Of a stretch of 64,000 bases of DNA, positions 8,077 through 17,567 are shown in pieces. The DNA lies in NCBI GenBank assembly GCA_963793825.1, contig CAWCBE010000011.1, positions 97,609-161,608 on the forward strand, written 5' to 3'. A program made the position numbers and the translations under genes. How positions within the stretch are numbered: position 1 is the first letter of the stretch; each line of letters begins with the position of its first letter. The DNA is from RYN-230 sp963793825. Lineage in GTDB: Bacteria > Actinomycetota > Actinomycetes > Streptosporangiales > Streptosporangiaceae. The notes below the pieces were generated by a model. The model saw only the letters and a program-made list of their open reading frames with translations. It did no database searches and was not told where the DNA came from.

Positions 8077-8107
8077 GGCCGCCGCGGGACCGCCCTCAGC
8101 GGCGGCC
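8077..8107 (+). terminator. GC-rich hairpin terminator after the aldo/keto reductase
   Basis: GGCCGCCGC (8077-8085) and GCGGCGGCC (8099-8107) form a perfect 9-bp stem with a 13-base loop starting 4 bases after the stop codon. There is no T-tract, as is common for actinomycete terminators. Confidence 0.6.
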
Positions 8108-8196
8108 CCGCGGCTAGCGCCCGCTCGGTGCCGCCGTGGTGAACAGCACTAGAACCTTTCCGGTACCGCGGCCTCCCGGCGGGCAAAAATCCCTGG

Positions 8197-10008
8197 TTGC
8201 AGGTAGCGTCGGGGCATGTTCCCCGGGTCACGCTCACAGCTGCGGTCACGGTGCCCGCGGCGGTCCGGCCCGCCCGGGTGCCCGGCGCGGCTGGAGTGCC
8301 CGGGGCGGCTGGAGTGCCCGGCGCGGCTGGAGTACCCGGGGCGGCTGGGGCGGCCGGCCGACAGGGGATGCCGGTGATCGGGCTCATCGCGGTCACCGCG
8401 GGCGGCCGGGCGGCCGCGCAGCGGCTGGCCGCCACCTGGCCGGGCCAGACCCGGACCTATGACGGCCCGGCCCGGCAGGCGCTGCCCCGCGCCTGGGCGC
8501 AGTGCGACGGCCTGATCTGCTTCCTGGCCGTGGGCGCCACCGTGCGGCTCATCGCGCCGCTGCTGGACAGCAAGTGGACCGATCCCGCGGTGGTCTGCAT
8601 GGACGAGTCGGCGCGGCGCGCGGTGGCTGTCGTCGGCGGCCACGCCGCCGGGGCGAACGCGCTAGCACGCCGGGTGGCCGAGGTCTTCGGCGCCGACGCC
8701 GTCATCACGACGGCCACGGACGCGGTCAGCCTGCCCGGCCTGGACACGCTGGGCTGGCCCACCGAGGGCACCATCGGGCCGGTGAGCCGGGCCCTGCTGG
8801 ACGGCGAGCGGATCCGGCTGGAGTCGGCCGAGACCTGGCCGCTGCCGCCGCTGCCGGACACCGTGGGCGAGTCCGGGAACTACCGCATCCTGGTCACCGA
8901 CCGGGTCGTGCCCGCTGCCCCGCGGACCGCGATCCTGCGGCCGCCCTCGCTGGTCATCGGGGTGGACACCGCCGCGGCCGCGACGGCCGGGGACATCCTG
9001 CAGGTGGTGGACAGCGCACTGGGCGAGGCGGGCCTGTCGCCCGCCAGCGTGACCGCGCTGGCCGTGCTGCAGGAGCGGGGCGCCGGCCGGGACGGCGACC
9101 GGGGGGCCCACCCCGGCATCGCTGAGGCCGCCCGGGAGCGCGGCTGGCCGGTCCGCTGTTACCCGGCCGGCCTGGCCGCCCGGACGCGGCGCCGGCCCGG
9201 CGAGGCGGCCGCGCTGGCCGGCGGGGACGACCTGATCGTCCGGGAACGCTCGGCGGACGGCGTGCACGTGGCCGTCGCCCGGGTCCGGCCGCGCGGCCGG
9301 CTCGCCCTGGTCGGCATCGGCCCCGGGGCCCGTGACCTGCTGACCCCACGGGCGCGGCACGAACTGCGCCGCGCCGCGGTGATCGCCGGGCTCGGCCAGG
9401 CGCTGGACCAGGTGGCCGACCTGCTCCGGCCCGGGACGCGGGTGCTGGGCGGGCCGCCGGGCACCGAGGCCGCCTCCGTCCAGGACGCGGTCCAGGAGGC
9501 CCGCCAGGGACGTGCGGTCGCCATCGCGTTCCCCTCGGACCCCGGGGCCTACGCGCTGGCCACCCTGGCGCTCAGCCTGGCCGCCGAGGACATCGACGTG
9601 GTCGCGGTGCCGGGCATCACGGCCAGCCAGGCCAGCTCGGCCGTGCTTGGCGCGCCGCTCGGCAGCGGCAACGCGGTGATCTCGCCGGGCGAGCAGACGC
9701 CCTGGCCGGTGGTCGAGGCACAGGTCCGGGCGGCCGCGGAGGCCGATTTCGTGCTCACCTTCTGCATGCCGCCCGGGAAGCCGGACGACGCCCGGCTGGA
9801 GGAGGTGCTGGGCATCGCCCGCCAGTACCGCGACCCGGGCACCCCGGTCGCGGTGGTGCGGGACGCGCAGCGCGCCGAGCAGCAGGTCCGGCTGGCCACC
9901 CTGGGCGCCCTGGAGGCGTACGAGGTGGCCGAGCAGAGCATCCTCATCATCGGGTCGAGCCGGACCCGGATCTGCGGCGGCCGGATGGTGACGCCGGACG
10001 GGCGCTAG
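8197..10008 (+). CDS. CbiG-CobJ fusion: cobalt-precorrin-5A hydrolase / precorrin-3B C17-methyltransferase
   Basis: A bifunctional cobalamin-synthesis protein of 603 aa from the TTG at 8197. Residues ~60-365 are CbiG: DGLICFLAVGATVRLIAPLL, VVGGHAAGANALA, ITTATDAV. Residues ~370-600 are the CobJ SAM-dependent methyltransferase: LALVGIGPGARDLLTPRA (SAM loop), PSDPGAYALA, VVAVPGITASQASSAVLGAPLG, FVLTFCMPPGK, VAVVRDAQR, ILIIGSS. The CobJ SGDPG motif reads PSDPG here. The first ~57 residues are an Ala/Val/Pro run made of four 18-bp repeats, so the true start may be the ATG at 8368 (MPVIGLIAV). The product supports the B12 need of the mutase nearby. It overlaps the convergent NDH-2 gene by 4 bases. 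Confidence 0.85.
   Translation: MQVASGHVPRVTLTAAVTVPAAVRPARVPGAAGVPGAAGVPGAAGVPGAAGAAGRQGMPVIGLIAVTAGGRAAAQRLAATWPGQTRTYDGPARQALPRAWAQCDGLICFLAVGATVRLIAPLLDSKWTDPAVVCMDESARRAVAVVGGHAAGANALARRVAEVFGADAVITTATDAVSLPGLDTLGWPTEGTIGPVSRALLDGERIRLESAETWPLPPLPDTVGESGNYRILVTDRVVPAAPRTAILRPPSLVIGVDTAAAATAGDILQVVDSALGEAGLSPASVTALAVLQERGAGRDGDRGAHPGIAEAARERGWPVRCYPAGLAARTRRRPGEAAALAGGDDLIVRERSADGVHVAVARVRPRGRLALVGIGPGARDLLTPRARHELRRAAVIAGLGQALDQVADLLRPGTRVLGGPPGTEAASVQDAVQEARQGRAVAIAFPSDPGAYALATLALSLAAEDIDVVAVPGITASQASSAVLGAPLGSGNAVISPGEQTPWPVVEAQVRAAAEADFVLTFCMPPGKPDDARLEEVLGIARQYRDPGTPVAVVRDAQRAEQQVRLATLGALEAYEVAEQSILIIGSSRTRICGGRMVTPDGR
8278..8349 (+). repeat. Four tandem 18-bp repeats at the CbiG-CobJ N-terminus
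   Basis: Units of GTGCCCGGCGCGGCTGGA begin at 8278, 8296, 8314 and 8332 and encode VPGAAG four times. They precede the first recognisable CbiG residue, so they are either a disordered leader or untranslated. Confidence 0.8.
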
Positions 10009-11399
10009 CCCGCCCCGGGCACCTGCCCGTCCGCCCGCTCCCGGTCAGCAGGCGGCCCGCCGGGCGGCGGCCGCCCGGGCGACATGGGACTGGCCGTGCC
10101 CAGGCCCGTGGTGCCGGGCGCCGGCGGGTCGTCGCCGACGATGATGCCGCCGCCGCGCTGCCAGGACAGGTAGCGCCAGGACAGGTTGATCAGCGCGTTG
10201 ATCCGGTTCCGGCCGCCCAGCAGGGTGATCAGGTGCAGGGCGAGCCAGGTGAACCAGGCCAGCAGGCCGCGGAACCGGATTCCGTGGTTCAGCTGCACCA
10301 CCGCCGACCGGCTGCCGATCGTGGCCATGATGCCCTTGTCGTGGTAACTGAACGGGACCGTCCCCTGCCCGGCCTCCAGGCGGCGGATCTGGTCCGCGGC
10401 ATGCCTGCCCATCTGCAGGGCGGGCTGGGCGAGCTGGGGCAGTGGGTGGCCGTCGATGAGCGCGATGTCGCCGACCGCGAAGATCCGGTCCTGGTCGGCG
10501 ACCCGCAGGTCCGGGCCGGTGAGCAGGCGCCCGCCGCGGCCCAGCGGCAGTCCCCACCGCCGGGCCTCGTCCGGGCCGGAGATGCCGGCCGCCCAGGCGG
10601 TCAGGTCGCTGCGCAGCACCTCCCCGCTGTCCAGGATGATCGACTGGGCAGTGATCTCCTTGATGGTGGCGTTCAGCCGAAGGTCCACGCCGCGCGCCTG
10701 GAGCTGCCGCGCGGCGTACTCGCGCAACTTCGGCGTGAACGGGCCGAGCACGCCCGGCGCCATCTCGACCAGCCGGATGTGCACGCAGGCCGGGTCGAGA
10801 TCCGGATAGGACGCCGGCAGGGCCAGGTTCCGCAGGTCGGCCAGGGTGCCGGCCAGTTCCACCCCGGTGGCGCCGCCACCGACGATGGTGACGGCCACCT
10901 CCTCGCGGTGCGCGTCGATGCTGAGCCGTTCCAGCCCGGCCATGATCCGTTCCCGCAGGTTCACCGCGTCGTGCAAGGTGTAGAGACCGTAGCTGTGCTC
11001 GGCGGCCCCGGTGATCCCGAAGAACGCCGCGGCCACGCCGGTGGCCAGGATCAGGTAGTCGTAGCCGACCCGGCCGCCGTCGGAGAACTCGGCGATCCGC
11101 GCGGCGGGGTCGATGCCGGACAGGTCCCCGTGCCGGAACCGGGCCTGCTGCCGGTGCGCGAAGCCGCGCAGCGCGTAGGCGACGTCGCTGGGCGCCAGCC
11201 CCGCCGTGGCCACCTGGTACAGCAGCGGCTGGAACGTGGCGTAGATGTGCCGGTCGGCCAGCGTGACCCGGTATCCATGGCGGGCCAGCCTGGCCACGGC
11301 GGCCAGGCCGCCGAACCCGCCGCCGACGACGAGGACCCTGGGCGCATCCTCCCGTGCTGTCACGTAGTGCTCGCTACCCAGGCGCCAGCCGGTAATCAC
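10005..11399 (-). CDS. FAD-dependent NADH dehydrogenase (NDH-2-like)
   Basis: A 464-aa flavoprotein of the type II NADH:quinone oxidoreductase family, which passes electrons from NADH to the quinone pool without proton pumping. The N-terminal FAD-binding GGGFGG (26-31) is followed by the NDH-2 signature FQPLLYQVATAGL. A second Rossmann motif (IVGGGATGVELAG, ~172-184) binds NADH, and FAVGDIA is the second FAD contact. The LAWFTWLALHLITLLGGRNR helix near the C-terminus is the membrane anchor, and the last ~45 residues are Pro/Gly-rich. GTG start; an internal GTG 36 bases later is possible. Confidence 0.88.
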   Translation of the reverse strand: MITGWRLGSEHYVTAREDAPRVLVVGGGFGGLAAVARLARHGYRVTLADRHIYATFQPLLYQVATAGLAPSDVAYALRGFAHRQQARFRHGDLSGIDPAARIAEFSDGGRVGYDYLILATGVAAAFFGITGAAEHSYGLYTLHDAVNLRERIMAGLERLSIDAHREEVAVTIVGGGATGVELAGTLADLRNLALPASYPDLDPACVHIRLVEMAPGVLGPFTPKLREYAARQLQARGVDLRLNATIKEITAQSIILDSGEVLRSDLTAWAAGISGPDEARRWGLPLGRGGRLLTGPDLRVADQDRIFAVGDIALIDGHPLPQLAQPALQMGRHAADQIRRLEAGQGTVPFSYHDKGIMATIGSRSAVVQLNHGIRFRGLLAWFTWLALHLITLLGGRNRINALINLSWRYLSWQRGGGIIVGDDPPAPGTTGLGTASPMSPGRPPPGGPPADRERADGQVPGAG

Positions 11400-11411
11400 C
11401 CTGAGGCGGGA

Positions 11412-12562
11412 TCAAATCCCCGCCCCCCGGGTGACCGCCGCGGCCCGGCTGACGACGCCCGCCACGCTGCCGGAATCCCGGTACGCCGCCCGCTGGAAGG
11501 CGGCCCCGTTGCCCCGGCCGAGCACGTCGGCGAGCAGGCCGGCCACCGTGGCGTGATCCCCGGCGTCCCGCAGCGCCTCGGCCACGTGCTCCACCAGCAG
11601 GCCGAGCGCGACCGCGGGCGGTACCGGCCGGAACGTCTCCGGGTGCAGGACCGCGCCGTCCAGCCCTGACCGGCTGGCCCGCCACGCGGCGAGCCGCAGC
11701 ACCTCGGGCCGGACCGGCCGGGCCGGCTCACCGCGCCGCCAGGCCCGTGACTCGGTCTCCACCAGCGCCCGGGCCAGCGCCGCGATCAGCACGGCGTCCC
11801 CGGCGCGCAGGCACACGTCGGCGATCCGTATTTCGAGGGTCGGGTAGCGCTGGGACAGCCGCGCGTCGAAGTACACCATGCCGCTGTCCAGCAGCGTCCC
11901 CGTGGCCACCATATTCTCAACGGCCTGCTGGTACGCCTGGGCCGAGCCGAACGACTCGGTGGGCCCGGCGCACGGCCAGCGGCCCCACGCCTGGTACCGG
12001 AAGCTGGCGTAGGAACTGTCCGTGCCGTGCCAGAACGGCGAGTTGGCGCTCAGCGCCAGCAGCGGCGCCAGCCAGGGCTGGATGCGGTCCAGCGCGGCGA
12101 CCCCCTCCTCGCCCGAGGAGACCGCCACGTGCACATGGCAGCCGCAGGTGAGCTGCTCCTGCGCGGTCAGCCCGAACGCCTCGGCCATCTGCTGGTACCG
12201 GGGCTGGCCGGTCAGCTGCGGCGCGACCGCGACCGGGGAAGTGCCCAGCGCGGCCACGGTCACCCCGGTCTGCTCCGCCGCGGACACGGCGGCCGACCGG
12301 CACCGGAGCAGCTCCCGGTCCAGCTCGTCCAGCGACCGGCACGGCTCGGTGCTGGTCTCCACCTGCTGCAGCTGCAGTTCGTAATCGAGGTCGCCCGTCT
12401 CGGCCGGCGCCGCGGCCGGCCCGGCCGGCCGCGGCCTGGGCCGCCCGGGCCCGGTTCCTCCTCCGCCGCCCGCAGCACCGCCCCGGCCACCGCCCGCGGC
12501 CGGCCGGTATCCGGCTCGACCAGCAGCAGCTCCTCTTCGACACCGATGCTGCGCACGTCCAT
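11412..12562 (-). pseudogene. Glutamate-cysteine ligase family (GCS2/YbdK-like) gene with a frameshift near the 5' end
   Basis: The N-terminus MDVRSIGVEEELLLVEPDTG, typical of GCS2/YbdK carboxylate-amine ligases, starts at ATG 12562. It is in a different frame from the rest (ETGDLDYELQLQQVETSTEPC, TCGCHVHVAV, LSANSPFWHGTDS, RYPTLEIRIADVC), which ends at 11412. The frames cross in a GC-rich stretch around 12390-12490, and the total length is not a multiple of three. The downstream part contains the family's ATP-grasp-like core and looks intact. Either a real one-base lesion inactivates the ligase or this is a sequence error. An ORF running further upstream in the main frame has no family similarity there. 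Confidence 0.75.
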
Positions 12563-12641
12563 CGGTCCAGCATGCCCGGTGGTCCAGACCAGGGCGGCCG
12601 CGGAAACGCGGCTGTAACTCCAGGAACGGATCATTGCCAGC

Positions 12642-14468
12642 ATGGGTCACTCCTCAGCCGCCCCCGGCCGCCCGGGTGCCCCGGCCGGCTACCTGCCGAT
12701 CGAGGAGCACGGGATCGTCGGCGACCTGCGGACCGTGGCGCTGGTCGGCACCGACGGCACCGTGGACTGGTACTGCCCGTCCCGGTTCGACGCGCCCTCC
12801 CTGTTCGGCGCGTTGCTGGACGCGCGCAAGGGGGGCTACTTCTCGCTGTCCAGCCGCAGCACCAGCCGGCCCAAGCAGATGTACCTGCCGGACACCAACA
12901 TCCTGCTGACCAGGTTCCTGGGGGCCGAGGCGGTCGGCGAGGTGATCGACTTCATGGTCCCGGAGACCCGCAGCACCGGGAAGGCCCGGGACCTGCTGGT
13001 CCGTCAGGCCCGGGCGGTGCGCGGCCGGGCCACCTTCGAGCTGGCCTGCCATCCCGCCTTCGACTACGGCCGGGCGCCGCACACCGTGACCGTGATCCCG
13101 GGAACCGGCGCGCTGTTCGAGTCCGCGGCCGGCCGCTGCGTGCTGCGCACCACGGTGCCGCTCAAGGCGGAGGAGTCCGGGGTGGCCGCCACGTTCACCC
13201 TGGATGAGGGCGAGTCCGTGGACATCCAGCTGGAATGGCTCGGTGAGGTGCGGCCGCTGGCCGCCGGGGAGACCGCCGAGGCGTTCACGCTCACCTCGGA
13301 CTTCTGGCAGGGCTGGGTCAGCCAGTCCCGCTACCGCGGGCGCTGGCGGGAGACGGTGCAGCGTTCCGCGCTTGCCCTCAAGCTGCTCGTGTACCACCCG
13401 ACCGGCGCCCTGGTGGCCGCGCCCACCACGTCGCTGCCGGAGGAACTCGGCGGCGGGCGGAACTGGGACTACCGGTACGCCTGGCTGCGCGACGCCGCGT
13501 TCACCGTGTACGCGCTGATGACCCTGGGCTTCCTGGAAGAGGCCGCCTCGTTCATGGAATGGGTGCAGCGCCGCTGCGAGTCAGCGACCAGGGAACGCGA
13601 CGTGATGATCATGTACGCGGTGGACGGCCAGGAGGACATCCACGAGGCGGTGCTGGATCACCTGGAGGGTTACCGCGGGTCGCGGCCGGTGCGGATCGGC
13701 AACAACGCCGTGGAGCAGCGCCAGATCGACGTCTATGGCGAGCTGATGGACTCGGTCTACCTCTACAACCGGGAGGTGCCGATCTCCTACGACCTGTGGG
13801 TCGGGCTGTCCAAGCGGCTGAACTGGCTGTCGCGGCACTGGGAGGAACCGGACGCGGGGGTGTGGGAGATCCGCGGCCCGCGCCAGCGGTTCACCTACTC
13901 GGCCCTGATGACCTGGGTCGCCTATGACCGGGCGGGCCGGCTGGCGCGGGACCGCGGCCTGCCCGCGCCGGTGGAGCGGTGGCGCAAGCTGGCCGCGTCC
14001 GCGCACCGGTTCGTCCAGGATTCCTGCTGGGACCCGGAACTGCGGGCCTACATGATGCACCCGGGGAGCCGCCTGCTGGACGCCTCGGTGCTGGTCATGC
14101 CGCTGGTGAAGTTCGCCGGCCCGACCGATCCGCGATTCCTGTCCACCCTGGACCGGATCGGCGCGGAGCTCACCTCGGACAGCCTCGTCTACCGGTACGC
14201 CATCACCGGCCACGACGGGCTGGACGGCGGGGAGGGCACGTTCAACCTGTGCTCGTTCTGGTATGTGGAGGCGCTGACCCGGGCGGGCCGGGTCAAGGAG
14301 GCCCGCACCATCTTCGAGAAGATGCTCACCTACGCCAACCACCTCGGGCTGTACGCCGAGCAGATCGGCGCGTCCGGGGAGGCGCTGGGCAACTTCCCGC
14401 AGGCGTTCACCCATCTGGCCCTGATCAGCGCGGCCGTCAACCTGGACCGCGCGCTGGACCGGTCCTGA
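12642..14468 (+). CDS. Glycoside hydrolase family 15 protein (glucoamylase/trehalase type)
   Basis: A 608-aa GH15 enzyme, cytosolic (no signal peptide), of the actinomycete type that hydrolyses trehalose or alpha-glucans with inversion. The N-terminal beta-sandwich begins YLPIEEHGIVGDLRTVALVGTDG. The (alpha/alpha)6 barrel follows with GGGRNWDYRYAWLRDAAFT, GVWEIRG (general acid Glu409) and LYAEQIGASGEALGNFPQAFTHL (general base Glu573). ATG start; the next gene is divergent. In this window it has no sugar-transport neighbours, so trehalose turnover is a family-based guess. Confidence 0.9.
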   Translation: MGHSSAAPGRPGAPAGYLPIEEHGIVGDLRTVALVGTDGTVDWYCPSRFDAPSLFGALLDARKGGYFSLSSRSTSRPKQMYLPDTNILLTRFLGAEAVGEVIDFMVPETRSTGKARDLLVRQARAVRGRATFELACHPAFDYGRAPHTVTVIPGTGALFESAAGRCVLRTTVPLKAEESGVAATFTLDEGESVDIQLEWLGEVRPLAAGETAEAFTLTSDFWQGWVSQSRYRGRWRETVQRSALALKLLVYHPTGALVAAPTTSLPEELGGGRNWDYRYAWLRDAAFTVYALMTLGFLEEAASFMEWVQRRCESATRERDVMIMYAVDGQEDIHEAVLDHLEGYRGSRPVRIGNNAVEQRQIDVYGELMDSVYLYNREVPISYDLWVGLSKRLNWLSRHWEEPDAGVWEIRGPRQRFTYSALMTWVAYDRAGRLARDRGLPAPVERWRKLAASAHRFVQDSCWDPELRAYMMHPGSRLLDASVLVMPLVKFAGPTDPRFLSTLDRIGAELTSDSLVYRYAITGHDGLDGGEGTFNLCSFWYVEALTRAGRVKEARTIFEKMLTYANHLGLYAEQIGASGEALGNFPQAFTHLALISAAVNLDRALDRS

Positions 14469-14611
14469 AACGAGCCGGCGTCAACCGGCACCTACGCGGG
14501 CAGCAACGCGGCGCCGGGCAGGGTCTGCTGCGCCAAGCGGGTGATTACCGGCAGTCAGCTAATCCGTGACGTAACCCTCCACCGGGGTCCCCGGGTGCGA
14601 GTACTGAGTGC

Positions 14612-14632
14612 CCCCGATTTCGGGTATTTTTC
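14612..14632 (+). terminator. Weak intrinsic terminator between GH15 and the phosphoesterase gene
   Basis: CCCCG-ATTT-CGGG forms a short hairpin followed directly by TATTTTT, about 145 bases after the GH15 stop. The stem is only 4-5 bp, so efficiency is doubtful. Confidence 0.4.
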
Positions 14633-14706
14633 CGCCGGGGGCCAGTTGCGCGGATACGGGCGCTCAGTGCCGGACATCCGGATCCGGACAGCGGAAAGGC
14701 TCATGG

Positions 14707-16323
14707 ATGACATCGAGGCGCGTTGGCGTCTGGTCGTGGCACGGCGTGGCAGGCGGCCTGATCCTGGCCGGGCTGCTGGCCGCGTGCACCTCACCCAGTG
14801 CCGGCCAGCGCCCGGGCCAGCCGGAGCCCGGCCCGCCCAACCAGGTCGTGGGCGGCCCGACCGGTCATTACCTGGTCCCGGCAGGCATCCACAAGATCAA
14901 GCACGTGATCATCGTGATGCAGGAGAACCGGTCGTTCGACAGCTACTTCGGCACGTTCCCGGGCGCCGACGGCCTCCCGATGAAGGATGGGAAGCCCACG
15001 GTGTGCGTGCCGAACCCGAAGAGCGGGTGCACCCGCCCCTACCATGACAAGTCCGACCGTAACGGCGGCGGGCCGCACGGTGAGGTCAACGCGGTGGCCG
15101 ACGTGAACGGCGGCGCCATGAACGGCTTCATCAGGCAGCGGGACGCCGCCCGCTCTACCTGCAACGTCCCGGATAACCCGGCCTGTGCGGTGAAAGGCAC
15201 GCCGGACGTGATGGGCTACCACACCGCCGCGGAAATCCCGAACTACTGGACCTACGCGAAGGACTTCGCGCTCGATGACCACATGTTCGAGCCGGTCAAG
15301 TCGTGGTCCCTGCCCGACCACCTGTACATCGTGTCGGCCTGGTCGGCCCGGTGCCGGAACCGCTCGCCGATGAGCTGCGCGACCAACATCGTCGGGCCGT
15401 ACGGGGTGACCACGTTCCAGAAGGCGGTCGACAGGGAACTGCGCACCGGCAAGACCAGCATCGACCTGGCCTGGACCGACCTCACCTGGCTGATGTACGT
15501 GCACCACGTCAGCTGGTCCTACTACGTGCAGGCCGGCGTGCAGCCGGACTGCGCCAACGACTCGGCCGAGACCTGCGCGGCGGTCAAGCAGAACGTCTAC
15601 ACCCCCGGCATCTGGAATCCGCTGCCGCTGTTCGGCGACGTGCAAGCCGACCACCAGCTCGGCAACATCCGCACGCTGGGCAGCTACTTCTCCGCGGCCA
15701 AGGCGGGCACCCTGCCCGCGGTCAGCTGGGTCACGCCGTCGGGGCCGGACAGCGACCACCCGCCGGCCAGCGTGCACCGCGGCCAGGCCTACGTCACGGC
15801 CGTCGTCAACGCGGCCATGAAGAGCCCGGACTGGAAGTCAACGGCGATCTTCCTCGCCTGGGACGACTGGGGCGGGTTCTACGATCATGTGCTGCCCCCC
15901 GCGGTGGACCAGGAGGGCTATGGCCTGCGGGTGCCCGCCATCACGATCTCGCCGTACGCCAGGACGGGCTACATCGACCATCAGGTCCTGAGCAGCGACG
16001 CCTACCTGAAGTTCATCGAGGACGACTTCATGCACGGCGACCGGCTCAGCCCGAAGACCGACGGCCGCCCGGACCGGCGCCCGGACGTGCGGGAGGACGT
16101 CCCGATCCTCGGCAACCTGGTGCAGGACTTCAACTTCAATCAGCCGCCGCGGGCCCCGGTGCTGCTGTCCACCAACCCGCCGACCGACTCGCCGAGCATT
16201 CCCAGTTACTTCGTGCACCACGATGCGTGCCCGGGATGTACCTCGGTGCTGTCCGGGATGCCGGACGCCGCCGGGCCGGACGTGCCGCAGCTGCAGCTGA
16301 CCGCCCGGCCTCGCGGCGGCTGA
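14707..16323 (+). CDS. Secreted phosphoesterase / phospholipase C family lipoprotein
   Basis: A 538-aa alkaline-phosphatase-superfamily protein of the phosphoesterase (phospholipase C/acid phosphatase) group. A signal peptide with lipobox (GLILAGLLAACTS) implies export and lipidation. Conserved pieces are HVIIVMQENRSFDSYFGTFPGADG (metal-binding Glu-Asn and nucleophile region), DDHMFEP and SWSLPDHLYIVSAWS. WVTPSGPDSDHPP, FLAWDDWGGFYDHVLPP (Asp-Asp and His ligands) and RVPAITISPYAR follow. The chosen ATG has GGAAAGG 7 bases upstream; an upstream in-frame extension adds 33 non-family residues. Expected to cleave phospho-mono- or diesters outside the membrane; substrate unknown. Confidence 0.88.
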   Translation: MTSRRVGVWSWHGVAGGLILAGLLAACTSPSAGQRPGQPEPGPPNQVVGGPTGHYLVPAGIHKIKHVIIVMQENRSFDSYFGTFPGADGLPMKDGKPTVCVPNPKSGCTRPYHDKSDRNGGGPHGEVNAVADVNGGAMNGFIRQRDAARSTCNVPDNPACAVKGTPDVMGYHTAAEIPNYWTYAKDFALDDHMFEPVKSWSLPDHLYIVSAWSARCRNRSPMSCATNIVGPYGVTTFQKAVDRELRTGKTSIDLAWTDLTWLMYVHHVSWSYYVQAGVQPDCANDSAETCAAVKQNVYTPGIWNPLPLFGDVQADHQLGNIRTLGSYFSAAKAGTLPAVSWVTPSGPDSDHPPASVHRGQAYVTAVVNAAMKSPDWKSTAIFLAWDDWGGFYDHVLPPAVDQEGYGLRVPAITISPYARTGYIDHQVLSSDAYLKFIEDDFMHGDRLSPKTDGRPDRRPDVREDVPILGNLVQDFNFNQPPRAPVLLSTNPPTDSPSIPSYFVHHDACPGCTSVLSGMPDAAGPDVPQLQLTARPRGG

Positions 16324-16329
16324 CCACCG

Positions 16330-17565
16330 TCAGCGTGCGCCGCCGAGCTGGGCCCGGCTGCGCCGCAGGAAGGCCTGCTCGGCCGCGTTGCCGGTGCGGG
16401 CCAGGGCCGCGTCGTAGGCGGCAGCCGCCTCGGCGTCCCGGCCGAGCTGCCGCAGCAGGTGACCGCGTATCGCGTGGTACAGGTAGTAGCGGCCGAGGCC
16501 GAGCCCGTCCACCAGGGCCAGGGCGGCCTCCGGCCCGTCCACCTCGGCCACGGCCACCGCGCGGTTCAGCGCCGCCACCGGGCTGGGCGAGACGGCCAGC
16601 AGCTGGTCATAGAGCGCCAGGATCTGCGGCCAGTCGGTCGCCGCCGGGTGCGGCGCGTCGCTGTGCACCGCGCCGATCGCCGCCTGGATCTGGTAGGGGC
16701 CGGGCTGGCCGCGCCGCAGGCACTGCCGGACCAGGGCCTGCCCCTCGGCGATCAGCGGCGCATCCCACTGGCTGCGGTCCTGGTCGGCCAGCAGCACCAG
16801 GGTGCCGTCCGGGGTGGTGCGGGCGGCCCGCCGCGACTCGGTCAGCAGCATCAGCCCGAGCAGCCCGATGACCTCGGGCTCGTCCGGCATCAGCCGGGCC
16901 AGCAGCAGGCCCAGCCGGATTGCCTCGGCGCACAGGCCGGCCCGGGTCAGCTCATCGCCCGAGGTCGCGGTGTACCCCTCGTTGAAGATCAGGTAGATCA
17001 CCGCCAGCACGGCCCTCAGCCGGGCGGGCAGGTCGGCCTCCCCGGGCACCCGGTACGGGATCCGCGCGGCCCTGATCTTGGCCTTGGCTCGGACGAGGCG
17101 TTGGGCCATGGTGGTCTCGGTGACCAGGAACGCGCGGGCGATCTCGGCGGTACTCAGCCCGCCGAGCAGCCGGAGCGTCAGCGCCACCTGGGCCCCGGTG
17201 CCGAGCGCGGGATGACAGCAGGTGAAGATCAGGCGCAGCCGGTCGTCGTGCACCGGTCCCTCCTCTGCGGTGTCGGCGCCGGGCTGGCCCGGGCCGTGCA
17301 GCCGGGCCGCGCGGGCGTGCCGGTCGTCCCGGGAGCTCTCCCGGCGGAGCCGGTCGATGGCCCGGTTCCGGGCGGTGGTGATGATCCACCCGGCCGGGCT
17401 GGGCGGCAGGCCGGCGTCCGGCCAGCGCCGCACCGCCTCGGTGAACGCATCCTGGACCGCGTCCTCGGCCAGGTCGATGTCGCCGAGGGCGCGGACCAGG
17501 ACGGAAACGGCCCGCCCGTGCTCCTCCCGGAAGATCCGGGCGATCTGCGCGGCGGGCACGGCCAC
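16330..17565 (-). CDS. ECF RNA polymerase sigma factor with long C-terminal domain (ECF42 type)
   Basis: A 411-aa sigma-70-family factor. Sigma2 lies at ~10-80 (DIDLAEDAVQDAFTEAVRRWPD, PAGWIITTARNRAIDRLRR) and sigma4 at ~115-170 (LTLRLLGGLSTAEIARAFLVTETTMAQRLVRAKAKI). A ~230-residue helical/TPR-like C-terminal extension follows (IYLIFNEGYTATSGD, LLRQLGRDAEAAAAYDAAL). This architecture, with a YCII/DGPF gene next door, defines the ECF42 group, in which the extension rather than a classical anti-sigma is thought to control activity. The YCII gene lies 2 bases upstream on the same strand. Confidence 0.9.
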   Translation of the reverse strand: MAVPAAQIARIFREEHGRAVSVLVRALGDIDLAEDAVQDAFTEAVRRWPDAGLPPSPAGWIITTARNRAIDRLRRESSRDDRHARAARLHGPGQPGADTAEEGPVHDDRLRLIFTCCHPALGTGAQVALTLRLLGGLSTAEIARAFLVTETTMAQRLVRAKAKIRAARIPYRVPGEADLPARLRAVLAVIYLIFNEGYTATSGDELTRAGLCAEAIRLGLLLARLMPDEPEVIGLLGLMLLTESRRAARTTPDGTLVLLADQDRSQWDAPLIAEGQALVRQCLRRGQPGPYQIQAAIGAVHSDAPHPAATDWPQILALYDQLLAVSPSPVAALNRAVAVAEVDGPEAALALVDGLGLGRYYLYHAIRGHLLRQLGRDAEAAAAYDAALARTGNAAEQAFLRRSRAQLGGAR

Positions 17566-17567
17566 GC

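Noticed and set aside
8108..8196. Possible cobalamin riboswitch before CbiG-CobJ
   Set aside because: The gap is too short and no B12-box (GCCACTG-like) word or pseudoknot pattern was found.
7131..8435. 434-aa minus-strand open frame
   Set aside because: Antisense to the aldo/keto reductase, which has an intact catalytic tetrad.
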